Assembly: GCA_018648945.1 (NCBI GenBank)
Contig: JABGQJ010000281.1
Span: 1-9,082, forward strand
Source: Victivallales bacterium
GTDB lineage: Bacteria; Verrucomicrobiota; Lentisphaeria; Oligosphaerales; Lenti-02
Direction of reading: 5' to 3'
DNA: 9,082 nucleotides
Of the stretch, positions 1-8,100 are shown piece after piece. Made by a program: the position numbers and the translations under genes. The notes under the pieces are model-generated. The model worked only from the letters and a program-made list of their open reading frames with translations. It made no database searches and had not been told where the DNA came from. Within the stretch, counting starts at the first letter, position 1; each line of letters starts with the position of its first letter.

Positions 1-36
1 GATGCAGCCTTGCGGTGTGGCGTGCCACTGGCGAGA

Positions 37-149
37 GTGGAAGCGGCGTCTCGCCGCTTGTCTTGTCTTCCTTCCTTTCACCGAGAAGGCGTTGGTGGGA
101 GCCGCCGCACGTGGGACGGTGGGAACAAGCGGCGAGACGCCGCTTCCAC
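37..149. repeat. Composite inverted repeat, REP/BIME-like
   Basis: Bases 37-61 and 125-149 are perfect reverse complements over 25 bp, separated by 63 bp. Each arm is also a palindrome on its own: the left arm reads AAGCGGCG-TCT-CGCCGCTT (41-59) and the right arm AAGCGGCG-AGA-CGCCGCTT (127-145). The element can therefore fold either as two small hairpins with 3-base loops or as one long stem. Pairing stops at both ends (A36 against G150, C62 against A124). This architecture is known from REP/BIME elements and from small non-autonomous elements. No transposase or RAYT gene is in the window, and no obvious target duplication was seen. The structure is certain; its class is inferred. Confidence 0.85.
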
Positions 150-262
150 GCTGGTCGGTGCGCCCTCGATGGACCACTCACGGATTCCGGGCCACCTTCG
201 TCCGATGGAGCGCCCTTGGGACTGCGATGCGGTGACCTGAGTCCTATGATCTTGCCTGCTCC

Positions 263-291
263 TTGATCCTGAGGCCGCGCGGACGGATATT
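263..291 (+). promoter_or_regulatory. Weak sigma70-like promoter candidate for the four-gene run
   Basis: TTGATC (263-268) and GATATT (286-291) are separated by 17 bp. Each matches the sigma70 consensus at four of six positions. Transcription would begin near 298, giving a leader of about 58 bases before the ATG at 356. It is the best-placed pair ahead of gene 1, but matches this short occur by chance. Confidence 0.25.
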
Positions 292-343
292 GGCGCATGA
301 GGTCGAGGACGGGGGCATGCACGAAGCAGTTGACGGTCACGGT

Positions 344-349
344 AGGAGA
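344..349 (+). promoter_or_regulatory. Ribosome binding site deciding the start at 356
   Basis: AGGAGA lies 6 bases before the ATG at 356. It favours this start over an in-frame TTG at 263 and an in-frame ATG at 317, both of which would add residues with no resemblance to the family. Confidence 0.75.
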
Positions 350-355
350 CGGACT

Positions 356-1651
356 ATGTCGGAGAGTGTCGAGCAGAGATTGCTGGCTGAGCGTTGCCGG
401 ACGCAACCGGACTATGTGGTTTACACGCCGCAGAGCCTGGATGGGTCGAGTCACGACACCGGGAACGAGCACTTCCTCGTCTTCGACGGCCCGGATGGCT
501 CGTTGATGGCGGTTTGGACCCAGAGCACGGTGGAGGGCAAAGGCGACCACCGCATCGTCTTCGCGCGTTCGGAGGACGAGGGAGGGAGCTGGAGCGCGCC
601 GCTACAGGTCGCGGGCACGTCGCTGTCGGGGGAGGGAAGGCAAGCAAGCTGGGGCTTCCCTATGGTGTCCGCCTCGGGCCGCATCTATGTGTTGTGGAAT
701 CAGTTCCAGGAGAAGATAGACTTCCATCACCAGTTCACTGGCACGATGGATGCCCGCTACAGCGATGACTGCGGCAAGACGTGGTCGGCGCCGCAGACCG
801 TCCCCATGCCGCACAGTCCCTACGACCACCCGGATGGGACGATGCCGGGAAACTGGATTGTCTGGCAGAAGCCCGAGCGCCTTTCGGGGGGGAAGTACTT
901 CGTGGGGTACACGCGTTGGTTCAGCCCCGCCGCTCGTCGGCCGCTGGTGAAGGACCAGCGTGGCAAGAGCGACTGGTGGTCCACCGACTGTGCGGTCGAG
1001 TTCATGCGCTTCGACAACCTGGATGACGATCCCGAGCCCGAGGATCTGTGCGTGTCCTACTTCGCCTGGGGCGAGGAGGCGCTGCGGGTCCCCTACTATC
1101 TGGACCCGCTCAATACCGTGGCCCAGGAGCCGAGCATCGTACCGTTGCCGGACGGCCGGCTGTTCTGTGTGATGCGGACGATGACTGGCTACATCTGGTA
1201 CAGCGTCTCTGGCGATGGCGGCGAGACCTGGGGCAACCCACGGCCGCTGTTGCGGCGGGATCATGGATCGGTCATCGAGCAGCCTATCTATTGCTGCCCG
1301 ATCTACCAGCTCGCGGATGGGCGTTACGTGTTGGTTCATCACCTGCGTCTGGAAGGGCGAGACTATGCGGACTGCGACCACAACCGGCGTCCGGCCTACC
1401 TGGCCCTCGGCGAGTTCCGGCCCGACGCCGACCAGCCCCTTTGGTTTAGCGATTCGAAGCTGCTCATGGATAACGACGGCGTGCGCATCGGCCCGCTGAA
1501 GCGGATCGAGTGTGGTTGCTACCCGAGCTTCACCACCCGCGGCGGGAACAACGTGCTCTGGCACCCCGACCGCAAGTTCTTCCTTCTCGGCAAACGAATC
1601 ACCGACGCGTTTCTTGCCGATCTCAGCGTACCGGAGCGGACCAAGCGATGA
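356..1651 (+). CDS. Sialidase-superfamily (BNR/Asp-box) beta-propeller protein
   Basis: The product has 431 residues and is probably a glycoside hydrolase or related sugar-active protein with the sialidase six-bladed fold. Three Asp boxes (S-x-D-x-G-x-T/S-W) are visible at residues 72-79, 136-143 and 285-292. In GH33 sialidases a catalytic Glu sits in an E-x-x-V-x-L-x-D-G segment, followed by an Arg of the binding triad. Here E258 (in EPSIVPLPDGR) and R274 fit those positions, and Y312 could be the nucleophilic Tyr. The N-terminal RIP motif carrying the first Arg of the triad is absent: H39-F40-L41 occupies the expected place. True sialidase activity is therefore doubtful, and another sugar substrate is possible. 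There is no signal peptide, so the protein appears cytoplasmic. Its stop overlaps the next start (ATGA, 1648-1651). The fold call is firm; the substrate is unknown. Confidence 0.85.
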   Translation: MSESVEQRLLAERCRTQPDYVVYTPQSLDGSSHDTGNEHFLVFDGPDGSLMAVWTQSTVEGKGDHRIVFARSEDEGGSWSAPLQVAGTSLSGEGRQASWGFPMVSASGRIYVLWNQFQEKIDFHHQFTGTMDARYSDDCGKTWSAPQTVPMPHSPYDHPDGTMPGNWIVWQKPERLSGGKYFVGYTRWFSPAARRPLVKDQRGKSDWWSTDCAVEFMRFDNLDDDPEPEDLCVSYFAWGEEALRVPYYLDPLNTVAQEPSIVPLPDGRLFCVMRTMTGYIWYSVSGDGGETWGNPRPLLRRDHGSVIEQPIYCCPIYQLADGRYVLVHHLRLEGRDYADCDHNRRPAYLALGEFRPDADQPLWFSDSKLLMDNDGVRIGPLKRIECGCYPSFTTRGGNNVLWHPDRKFFLLGKRITDAFLADLSVPERTKR

Positions 1652-3711
1652 ATGCAGCAACATGCCTCTTGGCTCTGGCCCTCGCGACCTCTGTCCACGC
1701 GGCGCAAGACGTCCGGATCGAGATCGATCCGGGGCGCACTGTCGGCCGGGTCAATCCCCTCATTTTCGGCAACAATCAATTGGGCTACGACCTGGCGCAC
1801 GGGGGCAACCCGGAGAACCGAATGTACGCCATACATGGTGCGGGGGTCTACTTCCCGAAGCAGCGCCAGTTCAATCCCGCCATGGTCCGGCTTGCCAAGG
1901 AGATGGGCATCGGCATCGATCGGTGGCCCGGGGGCTGCGGGGTGCATCTGCACGACTGGAAACGCACCATCGGTCCCATCGAGACGCGGCAGGATTGGCC
2001 CTTCGGACTCGATGAGTTCATGGCCTGGTGCAAGGCGACCGGCGTGCCCTCGGTCATCACTATCAGCTACTTCATCGGCGAGCCCCAGGACGCGGCGGAC
2101 ATGGTGGAGTATCTCAACGCGCCGGCCGACGGCACCAACCCCGGCGGCGGGGTGGATTGGGCCGCCAAGCGCGCGGCCAATGGTCGCCGCGAGCCCTACC
2201 GCGTGCGCTACTTCGAGTTCGGCAACGAGACCTGGCACGGCAACCACCAAGACATCGCGACCGTTGCGGCGGCAGACTACGCCAAGCGCTACGACCGGTA
2301 TCACGCGGCGATCAAGGCCATCGATCCCAAGGCTCAGCTCGGCGTTCTGACCATGAACTCCAGCGCGGGCGATCGGTTCCCCTGGACGGAGGAGGTGCTG
2401 CGCACGATCACAACTCGCCCCGACTTCGCGATCGAGCACACCTACCATCCCGGCTACCGCGCTGAGACCGGTGAACCGGGCGCGGCGGTGATGTTCACGG
2501 CGCTCCTGGCCGCGCCCGATCAGGTCGAGGCATACTACGCCAAGCTGCACGGGGCCATCAAGCGGATCCTGGGCTACGACTTGCCCCTGGCGATCACCGA
2601 GTACAACGCGTCCTTCGTCCAAGCCAAGCCCGTCCCGTACCGGCATAGCCTTGGCACGGCATTGTGGAACGGGGAGATGCTCCGGATCCTCAGCTCCCCG
2701 AAGCACCAGATCCTGATGGCCAACTACTGGCAGTTCGCCAACTCGTTCTGGGGACAGGTCAGGAGCGCGGGCGGCAACAGCGGCACCGGGGAGCAGTTCC
2801 TCCGGCCCAACTACTTCCCCTACAAGCTGTACCACGACTACTTCCAGAGCCAGTTGGTGGCGAGCCGGGTAACCAAGTGTCCCACCTTCAGCACGGACGG
2901 CTTCAAGGAGATCGAGCCCGCGCGCGGCAACGGAAGCCCGTTGGCTGGCCCGGTAGGCCCGAACCTGATTGAGACCGTGAAGTGGGGCTTCACCAAGGCC
3001 GCGACCGTGACCCACAAGGTCAACGACGGCGTCCTGCATATCGCGTTCCCCGAGCCGACGGACATGAACTACTTCCATGGCAAAGTGACGCGCATCCCGG
3101 TCAAGCCCAACACCTACTACGTGGCCTCCTGCGAAGTCCGCTGCAAAGGGCTTGAAGACGAAGGCGGCAAGGGCATTGGTCTCGCCATCGGCGACACCCG
3201 TGGGTACACCATCACCAAGAGCCAGACGGTCGGCCCCGGCGTGACCGGAACGAAGGACTGGACCCGGGTCGAAGTCGTCTACCACACGCTGCGTGACACC
3301 CAGGACGTGGACGTTTTCGCTCGCCGGCTTGGCGGGAAGCGCTACGGGACGATCCGCGGCGAAGCGTGGGTGCGCGGTCTGACGTTGCGCGAATACACGC
3401 CCCGGTCCTTTCCCGCGCCAGCCACGGTATCGGTCAACGCCAGCCGTTCGGCCGATGGTCGCACCCTTGGCATCATGCTCATCAATCGCCATTTCAAGGA
3501 GTCGGCAGACTGTGTGCTCTCCTTGCCTGGGGCCCAAGCGGATAGCGCTTTTGCCCAGGTCCTGACTGGACCGGCCATCGACGCCACGAACGAGAAGGAT
3601 GCCGCGAAGGTCGGGCTCAGGCCTCTCGCAGTCAGGGCAGACGGCTCGGCCGTCAGGCTGAGCCTGCCGCCCATGTCGATGACCGGTCTCCGCGTGGCCC
3701 TACGGCCTTGA
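1648..3711 (+). CDS. Secreted GH51-type alpha-L-arabinofuranosidase with internal CBM-like domain
   Basis: The product has 687 residues and probably removes arabinofuranosyl side chains from plant-type or algal polysaccharides outside the cytoplasm. Residues 1-18 form a signal peptide, with cleavage likely near A18/A19 before QDV. Residues about 35-400 form the clan GH-A barrel: RWPGG at 92-96, acid/base E194 in FEFGNETWHG, and nucleophile E318 in LAITEYNA. The spacing of 124 residues between the two glutamates is close to that of known GH51 enzymes. The C-terminal beta-sandwich is recognised at about 587-687 by VLTGPAIDATN (638-648) and LSLPPMSMTGL (671-681). Residues about 419-586 are extra and look like a CBM4/9-type jelly roll. 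The ATG at 1648 overlaps the previous stop, pointing to translational coupling. A start at 1510 would bury the signal peptide. Exact linkage specificity cannot be read from sequence. Confidence 0.88.
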   Translation: MNAATCLLALALATSVHAAQDVRIEIDPGRTVGRVNPLIFGNNQLGYDLAHGGNPENRMYAIHGAGVYFPKQRQFNPAMVRLAKEMGIGIDRWPGGCGVHLHDWKRTIGPIETRQDWPFGLDEFMAWCKATGVPSVITISYFIGEPQDAADMVEYLNAPADGTNPGGGVDWAAKRAANGRREPYRVRYFEFGNETWHGNHQDIATVAAADYAKRYDRYHAAIKAIDPKAQLGVLTMNSSAGDRFPWTEEVLRTITTRPDFAIEHTYHPGYRAETGEPGAAVMFTALLAAPDQVEAYYAKLHGAIKRILGYDLPLAITEYNASFVQAKPVPYRHSLGTALWNGEMLRILSSPKHQILMANYWQFANSFWGQVRSAGGNSGTGEQFLRPNYFPYKLYHDYFQSQLVASRVTKCPTFSTDGFKEIEPARGNGSPLAGPVGPNLIETVKWGFTKAATVTHKVNDGVLHIAFPEPTDMNYFHGKVTRIPVKPNTYYVASCEVRCKGLEDEGGKGIGLAIGDTRGYTITKSQTVGPGVTGTKDWTRVEVVYHTLRDTQDVDVFARRLGGKRYGTIRGEAWVRGLTLREYTPRSFPAPATVSVNASRSADGRTLGIMLINRHFKESADCVLSLPGAQADSAFAQVLTGPAIDATNEKDAAKVGLRPLAVRADGSAVRLSLPPMSMTGLRVALRP

Positions 3712-3744
3712 TGGGTACGCGGTCCGACTGTGCAGGTACGTGAA

Positions 3745-3753
3745 GAAAGGGGA
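3745..3753 (+). promoter_or_regulatory. Ribosome binding site deciding the start at 3758
   Basis: A purine-rich run containing AAAGGGG ends 5 bases before the ATG at 3758. The in-frame GTG at 3740 lies upstream of this run and would place it inside the coding region, so 3758 is preferred. Further in-frame ATGs at 3764, 3767 and 3770 are possible but less well spaced. Confidence 0.6.
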
Positions 3754-3757
3754 AAGT

Positions 3758-5050
3758 ATGAACATGATGATGAAGCTCGTCATTCCCTCGTCGCTTTTCT
3801 GGGTCGGGATGGTGGATGTCGGTGCCGGTGGCGGTCCCGTTGCAGGGCAGATTGCGGCCGGGGGGCACCATAGCTTGGCCATCCATCGGGACGGCTCTCT
3901 CTGGAGTTGGGGGCGGAACTACGCCGGGCAACTCGGTGACGGCTCGACCAAGGACGCCCATTCGCCCCAACGCGTCGGTGAAGGGACCGACTGGGTTGCC
4001 GTCTCGGCGGGAGATCACCACAGCGTGGCGCTGAGGCGGGACGGGACGCTCTGGGCATGGGGCTACAATCGGTTCGGGCAATTGGGCAATGGCGCGATCC
4101 GCGATGCCCATACTCCCGTCTTGGTGCAGGGAGGGGAAGACTGGCAGGCCGTGGCGGCAGGCGACTACCACACCGTGGCATTGCGCCGGGACGGGACGCT
4201 CTGGGCATGGGGCTGCAACAAGCGCGGCCAGGTGGGCAGCGGCTCCAAGCCGAGGGAACGCAAGCCCGTTCGTGTGGACGATGACGCGTGGCTCGTGATT
4301 CCCCTGGAGACTGATGTCAGGATCGTGCAGGATGCCCATCTCCCCACCCGCCTTGGGGGCGACGATGATTGGGTGGCCATCGATGCCGGAGCCTACTACT
4401 CGGTGGCACGGAAGCAAGACGGGTCGCTCTGGGCGTGGGGGGACAACCGCTACGGCCAGATGGGAACCGCGACCCGGAACCACGAGCTGGCGCCCGTGCG
4501 CATCGGCGAAGGCACGGGTTGGACCGCGGTGTTCGCCGGCGTACACCATGTGTTGGGGACGAGACGGGACGGCGGGCTCTGGGGCTGGGGGCTGAATGAG
4601 TATGGCCAGCTTGCGCCGTTCTCCGAACAGCGCCTAGTGCAGGCGTTGGTACGCACGGAGACCGAGATTGACTGCGTTCGGGCGGTCGGGGCATGGCATC
4701 ACACGCTGGTGCTGGATCGGGAAGGGGCATTGTGGGGTTGGGGATCGAACAGCTATGGGCAACTGGGCACGGGGGACACGCGGGACATCGGCGCGACCGT
4801 GATCCGCGGCACCCCGCACCACGGCGCGTTTGGCAAGCAAGTGGCGAACGCAAGCCGAGTACCGGTGCGCGTGGCCGGGGCGAGCGATTGGATCGACATC
4901 TCCGCGCAGGGACACCACAGCATCGGACGCAGACGCGACGGCTCCGTTTGGACCTGGGGCCTGAACTGGTACGGCCAGCTCGGCACCGGCGCCACAGAGA
5001 ATCAAGCGGCCCCAATACGCGTGATCCTTGGCGCGGCCCCGGCTCCGTAG
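3758..5050 (+). CDS. Exported RCC1-repeat seven-bladed beta-propeller protein
   Basis: The product has 430 residues and seven RCC1 repeats, each with a core of the type L-W-x-W-G-x-N-x-x-G-Q-x-G. The WG pairs fall at residues 51, 101, 151, 227, 277, 327 and 400, so seven blades are predicted, as in RCC1 and the secreted Streptomyces inhibitor BLIP-II. A G-x-x-H-S/T turn precedes most blades. The N-terminus (MNMMMKLVIPSSLFWVGMV, then a Gly-rich segment) looks like a weak export signal without a textbook cleavage site. The fold normally binds another protein; no catalytic motif is seen. Blades 3 and 6 carry extra segments of about 26 and 23 residues. The gene starts 46 bp after the arabinofuranosidase with no clear terminator between, so cotranscription is likely. 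The partner and function are unknown. A lectin-like or inhibitor role is only a guess. Confidence 0.85.
   Translation: MNMMMKLVIPSSLFWVGMVDVGAGGGPVAGQIAAGGHHSLAIHRDGSLWSWGRNYAGQLGDGSTKDAHSPQRVGEGTDWVAVSAGDHHSVALRRDGTLWAWGYNRFGQLGNGAIRDAHTPVLVQGGEDWQAVAAGDYHTVALRRDGTLWAWGCNKRGQVGSGSKPRERKPVRVDDDAWLVIPLETDVRIVQDAHLPTRLGGDDDWVAIDAGAYYSVARKQDGSLWAWGDNRYGQMGTATRNHELAPVRIGEGTGWTAVFAGVHHVLGTRRDGGLWGWGLNEYGQLAPFSEQRLVQALVRTETEIDCVRAVGAWHHTLVLDREGALWGWGSNSYGQLGTGDTRDIGATVIRGTPHHGAFGKQVANASRVPVRVAGASDWIDISAQGHHSIGRRRDGSVWTWGLNWYGQLGTGATENQAAPIRVILGAAPAP
4037..4214 (+). repeat. Direct 28-bp repeat, 150 bp apart, inside the RCC1 gene
   Basis: Bases 4037-4064 and 4187-4214 are identical over 28 bp, at an offset of exactly 150 bp (50 codons). 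The 16 bases before each copy match at 11 positions. They encode the core of blades 2 and 3 (RDGTLWAWG). Other blades use different codons for the same residues, which suggests a more recent copying event between these two blades. Confidence 0.8.
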
Positions 5051-5186
5051 CCCGGCACGGGCGATGAGAAGCGGGAGACCTGGCTCACTTCTGGAGAGCA
5101 TTGCACAGGCTGGCATTGCGTGGTACCTTGTCGTGCCTATTGGTAGTGACTGGGTCGTGTTTCGTAGATTTTGGAGGAGACGCAGG
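5051..5186 (+). other. Spacer between the RCC1 gene and the large secreted-protein gene
   Basis: This gap of 136 bp is the longest between the four genes, so gene 4 may have its own promoter. TTGCAC (5101-5106) and TACCTT (5124-5129) lie 17 bp apart, but each matches the consensus at only three positions. No strong terminator hairpin with a T-run is visible after 5050. The last part holds the ribosome binding site at 5173-5178. Confidence 0.4.
5173..5178 (+). promoter_or_regulatory. Ribosome binding site deciding the start at 5187
   Basis: GGAGGA lies 8 bases before the ATG at 5187, an almost ideal Shine-Dalgarno site. It rules in the start that gives a clean signal peptide and rules out the longer in-frame reading from 5028, which would overlap the end of the RCC1 gene. 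Confidence 0.8.
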
Positions 5187-8100
5187 ATGACTTCCTTACC
5201 ATTCGGTCGGATTGCCGTCGTGGCTCTGGTGTGGGTTGCCGGCGCGAGCCGCGCGCAAGAGGCGAGGCCGGATGCGAAGAGCAAGGAGCTGATCGACAAA
5301 GCCGATGCCGTGCTCCGGAAGGCGGAAGCCATCTCCCTGGTGCAAAGGCAGCGTGTGATCCTGTCGCAGGAGGGTGTGGAGCTCTACAACATGCGCGGCG
5401 CGGAAGTGTCGATCCAGGCAGCACGACCGACGCGATTCCGGGTAGAACAGAAGGGCGAGACTGCCGAATACACAGTCTCCACCGGGCCGGCATGGATTCG
5501 TTACGTGAAGGAGGCCGGCGCGTACCAGAAGACGGATGTCTCCAAGTACGATGCCAGTCTGCTCTACCGCTGCCCCCAGCCTCTGCGGTTGCTGCAGAGC
5601 AGGCGAGGGCTGGTGAGCCTCTGGCTGGGGAAGCACTCGTTGCGTGGGCTTCTTCCGGCAGGGAACGTGCGCTACGACGGTGTGAAGAGGCTCCATGGCA
5701 CCCCCTCACATAGGCTCTCGGCCAAAGCCCGGGGCATCACCTATCTCCTCTATCTCTCGACAGAGGAACCGACCCTCCCTCTCTTCCTGGTCGCCTCGGG
5801 GAGGAGCCGTGAACGGGCAGCGCCCTCACGCATCCGGCTGGAGCTTGCCTTCGCGGACTGGGATCTGGCTTGGGAAGCACCCCGAGGAGTGTTCGAGTTC
5901 GGAGCGCCGGACGGCGCAAGAGAGGTGGCGGATCTGACCGGGATGGGCGGAGACACAGCGGCAGACCGCTTCGCTCTGTGGCTGGTGGAAGGCGCGAAGA
6001 CCGAGCTCCGGCGCGTGCGTCCGGCACCAGCCGGCAAGCCGTTTCCCAGCGGCGATGGCGTAGTTACCGACACCATGCATCTGGACCGTCTGAGGACGCT
6101 TTACCGGGCCTCCATGAAGCGGCAGTACGAGGCCCATGGCCACCACGATCCGAAGTGGGACGCCGCCGTGTTTGAGCTCCAGGATATGTGGGCTCGGCGC
6201 CTGATGGGCGACCAGTCCTTCGGGCTCCTGATGGCACTGCGCGAGAAGGCCTACTACATCCAGTCACTGGGCTGTCATGATCCTCTCCTTCTGTACCGAG
6301 TGGCGAACTTCACCCACTACCTCGAGGGAAGCGTGGCCTCCGGGCCGCTGTGGGCACCGGCCTGGGAGGCACTGCGGGACAGCAGCTATCCCGCTTCGGC
6401 CAAGCTGGCCGCGCTGAGACGACACATCAAATCCGTCGGGGGAGCCCGTGGGCAAGCAAAGGCGCAGCTTCCGCAGCTCTACGAGAGACAGGCCGCTCTC
6501 TTCGCGGCGGCCACTGCGGAACCGGAGTTCGGCAGCGGCGCGCAACGTCTGGCCCGCTTGCTGCTCAATACCGACTGGAACGGAATGTCCTTCTCCCAGG
6601 AGAAGCGAGTCATCGGGGAGATGGAGAAGACGCCCAATGTCGATCCGTGGCTGCGAGCCTACTACACGGGACGCTACCACATCACCGCCGGTTGGGAAGA
6701 GCGTGGCACGAGCATGGCGGGCGGAGTGACGAAGCAGGGCTGGAAGGGCTTTGCGGGGCATCTGGCGATCGCCAAGAAGGAGCTCATGGCTGCCTGGAAA
6801 CTGCATCCGGAGTTTCCTGAAGCCCCCACCGAGATGATCACCATTGCCATGGCTGGCCATGCGGACGAATCCGTCCGATTCTGGTTCGACAGAGCCGTCG
6901 CGGCGCAGATTGACTGGGGCGACGCCTACGCCAAGCTGCGTTGGGCCTACCAGTCCAGGTGGGGTGGCGAGGCGGACTGGGTGTACCAGCATGGACTCGA
7001 GGCAGCTCGGACCAAGCGTTTCGACTCCTATGCCCCCCATCAGTACTGGTTGTCCCTGCGCGAGATTCGGACGCGAATCGGCTCGTGGCCGCGAGTCATG
7101 GACCTCCCCGGTGCTCTGGATGCCCTGAAGATGGTATGCGACGGCTACGCTGAGAGGGATAGCGAGAAGTACCCGGCCAGATTCTGGGAGACGATCCGGC
7201 TGTTCGGCTGCTGGGCTGGCGAGGATTATGCGGCGGGGGCCGAATCGTTGCGCCGTCTGAATGGGCGTATCGACTACAAGGCATTCGACAACATTTATGT
7301 CGATCCCAATCAAGTTATTCGCGAGACGTCCCTGCTGGGCGGGACGCGCGGTGCGGATGTGGCAAAGGGCCTGCAACTGCTTGCCGAGGGAGAGGATGCG
7401 GCCGCCGCAGTCCCGATCCTCCGTCAAGCCATGTTGGCTCTGCGCGACGCTGCGCCCGAGGACAGCGTGTACCTTGGGGACCGCATCTGCCGGGTACGTT
7501 TCGCCGATGCTCCCGACGCGGCAGACCTGATTTTGGACACGATGGTGGACATGCGGCGGCGGGAGGCCGTCGTGCAGTCCTTTGCCCACTGGATGAGGGA
7601 AGGCGAGACGGACGTTCCGGACGCCTTCCAGGGCCGGGTCGCGGCCTATCTTGGCCCTATTGGTTGGGCCTTCATGCAGGAGGCCCCGGTCGATCGGGCC
7701 ATCACCAACGACGAGATCGCTGCACGTATCGCCCGAGTCGCCGCCATGGAGCCAGGGAAGATCCCCGGCATCGAGGAGTTGGCCCTGCCGGAGAGGGAGT
7801 CGCAGTTCCAGACTGAGAAGGCGCTGGCGCTTCTCCGCCTGCACTACTGCTGGAAGCCGACGAAAGGCAATACCTGGAAGTCCGCTTGGAGCTACAACAA
7901 GAAACGTGTTGCGCCGTTGGTGAAGACCTTCCCGCGCCATGGCGTGCTGATCGACTTCCTCTCCGAGCACCACGACCGGAGCAAGTACCGCTACGAATAC
8001 GACATGACAAAGGCCTTCAAGACGATGACCCATGTGCAGGAGATCGACAACTGGGAGCAGTACAGCGCGTACCGCTTCTTTCCCGAGGTCGAGCGTCTTG

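Larger units (their letters stand above)
150..355 (+). other. Non-coding upstream region of the first gene
   Basis: This stretch separates the palindromic repeat from the first gene. All three + frames are open over parts of it, but none has a ribosome binding site or a recognisable product. It contains the weak promoter candidate at 263-291 and the ribosome binding site at 344-349. I see nothing else in it. Confidence 0.6.

Noticed and set aside
37..149. CRISPR array or rho-independent terminator
   Set aside because: There are only two copies in inverted orientation with one spacer, so it is not a CRISPR array. No T-run follows either hairpin.
2..266. Three overlapping + strand open frames at the left edge
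   Set aside because: All three frames are open at once across a palindromic repeat, with no ribosome binding site and no family resemblance.
1510..1647. Extension of the arabinofuranosidase upstream of 1648
   Set aside because: It would overlap gene 1 by more than 140 bases and place 46 residues in front of a clear signal peptide.
602..1663. 353-codon open frame on the minus strand opposite gene 1
   Set aside because: Same GC-driven effect. The Asp boxes on the + strand settle the coding direction.
1519..3537. 672-codon open frame on the minus strand opposite the arabinofuranosidase
   Set aside because: It is a product of G/C-rich third codon positions. The + strand has clear GH51 catalytic motifs and the minus frame matches no family.
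3653..4549. 298-codon minus frame with repeated Pro-Glu-Arg-Pro words
   Set aside because: The periodic words are the mirror image of the RCC1 repeats on the + strand, not a separate repeat protein.
5101..5129. TTGCAC-17-TACCTT as a promoter for gene 4
   Set aside because: Only three of six matches in each box, no better than chance in a 136-bp spacer. Mentioned in the spacer entry but not called.
5028..5186. Extension of gene 4 upstream of 5187
   Set aside because: It overlaps the end of the RCC1 gene, includes the ribosome binding site as coding sequence and hides the signal peptide.
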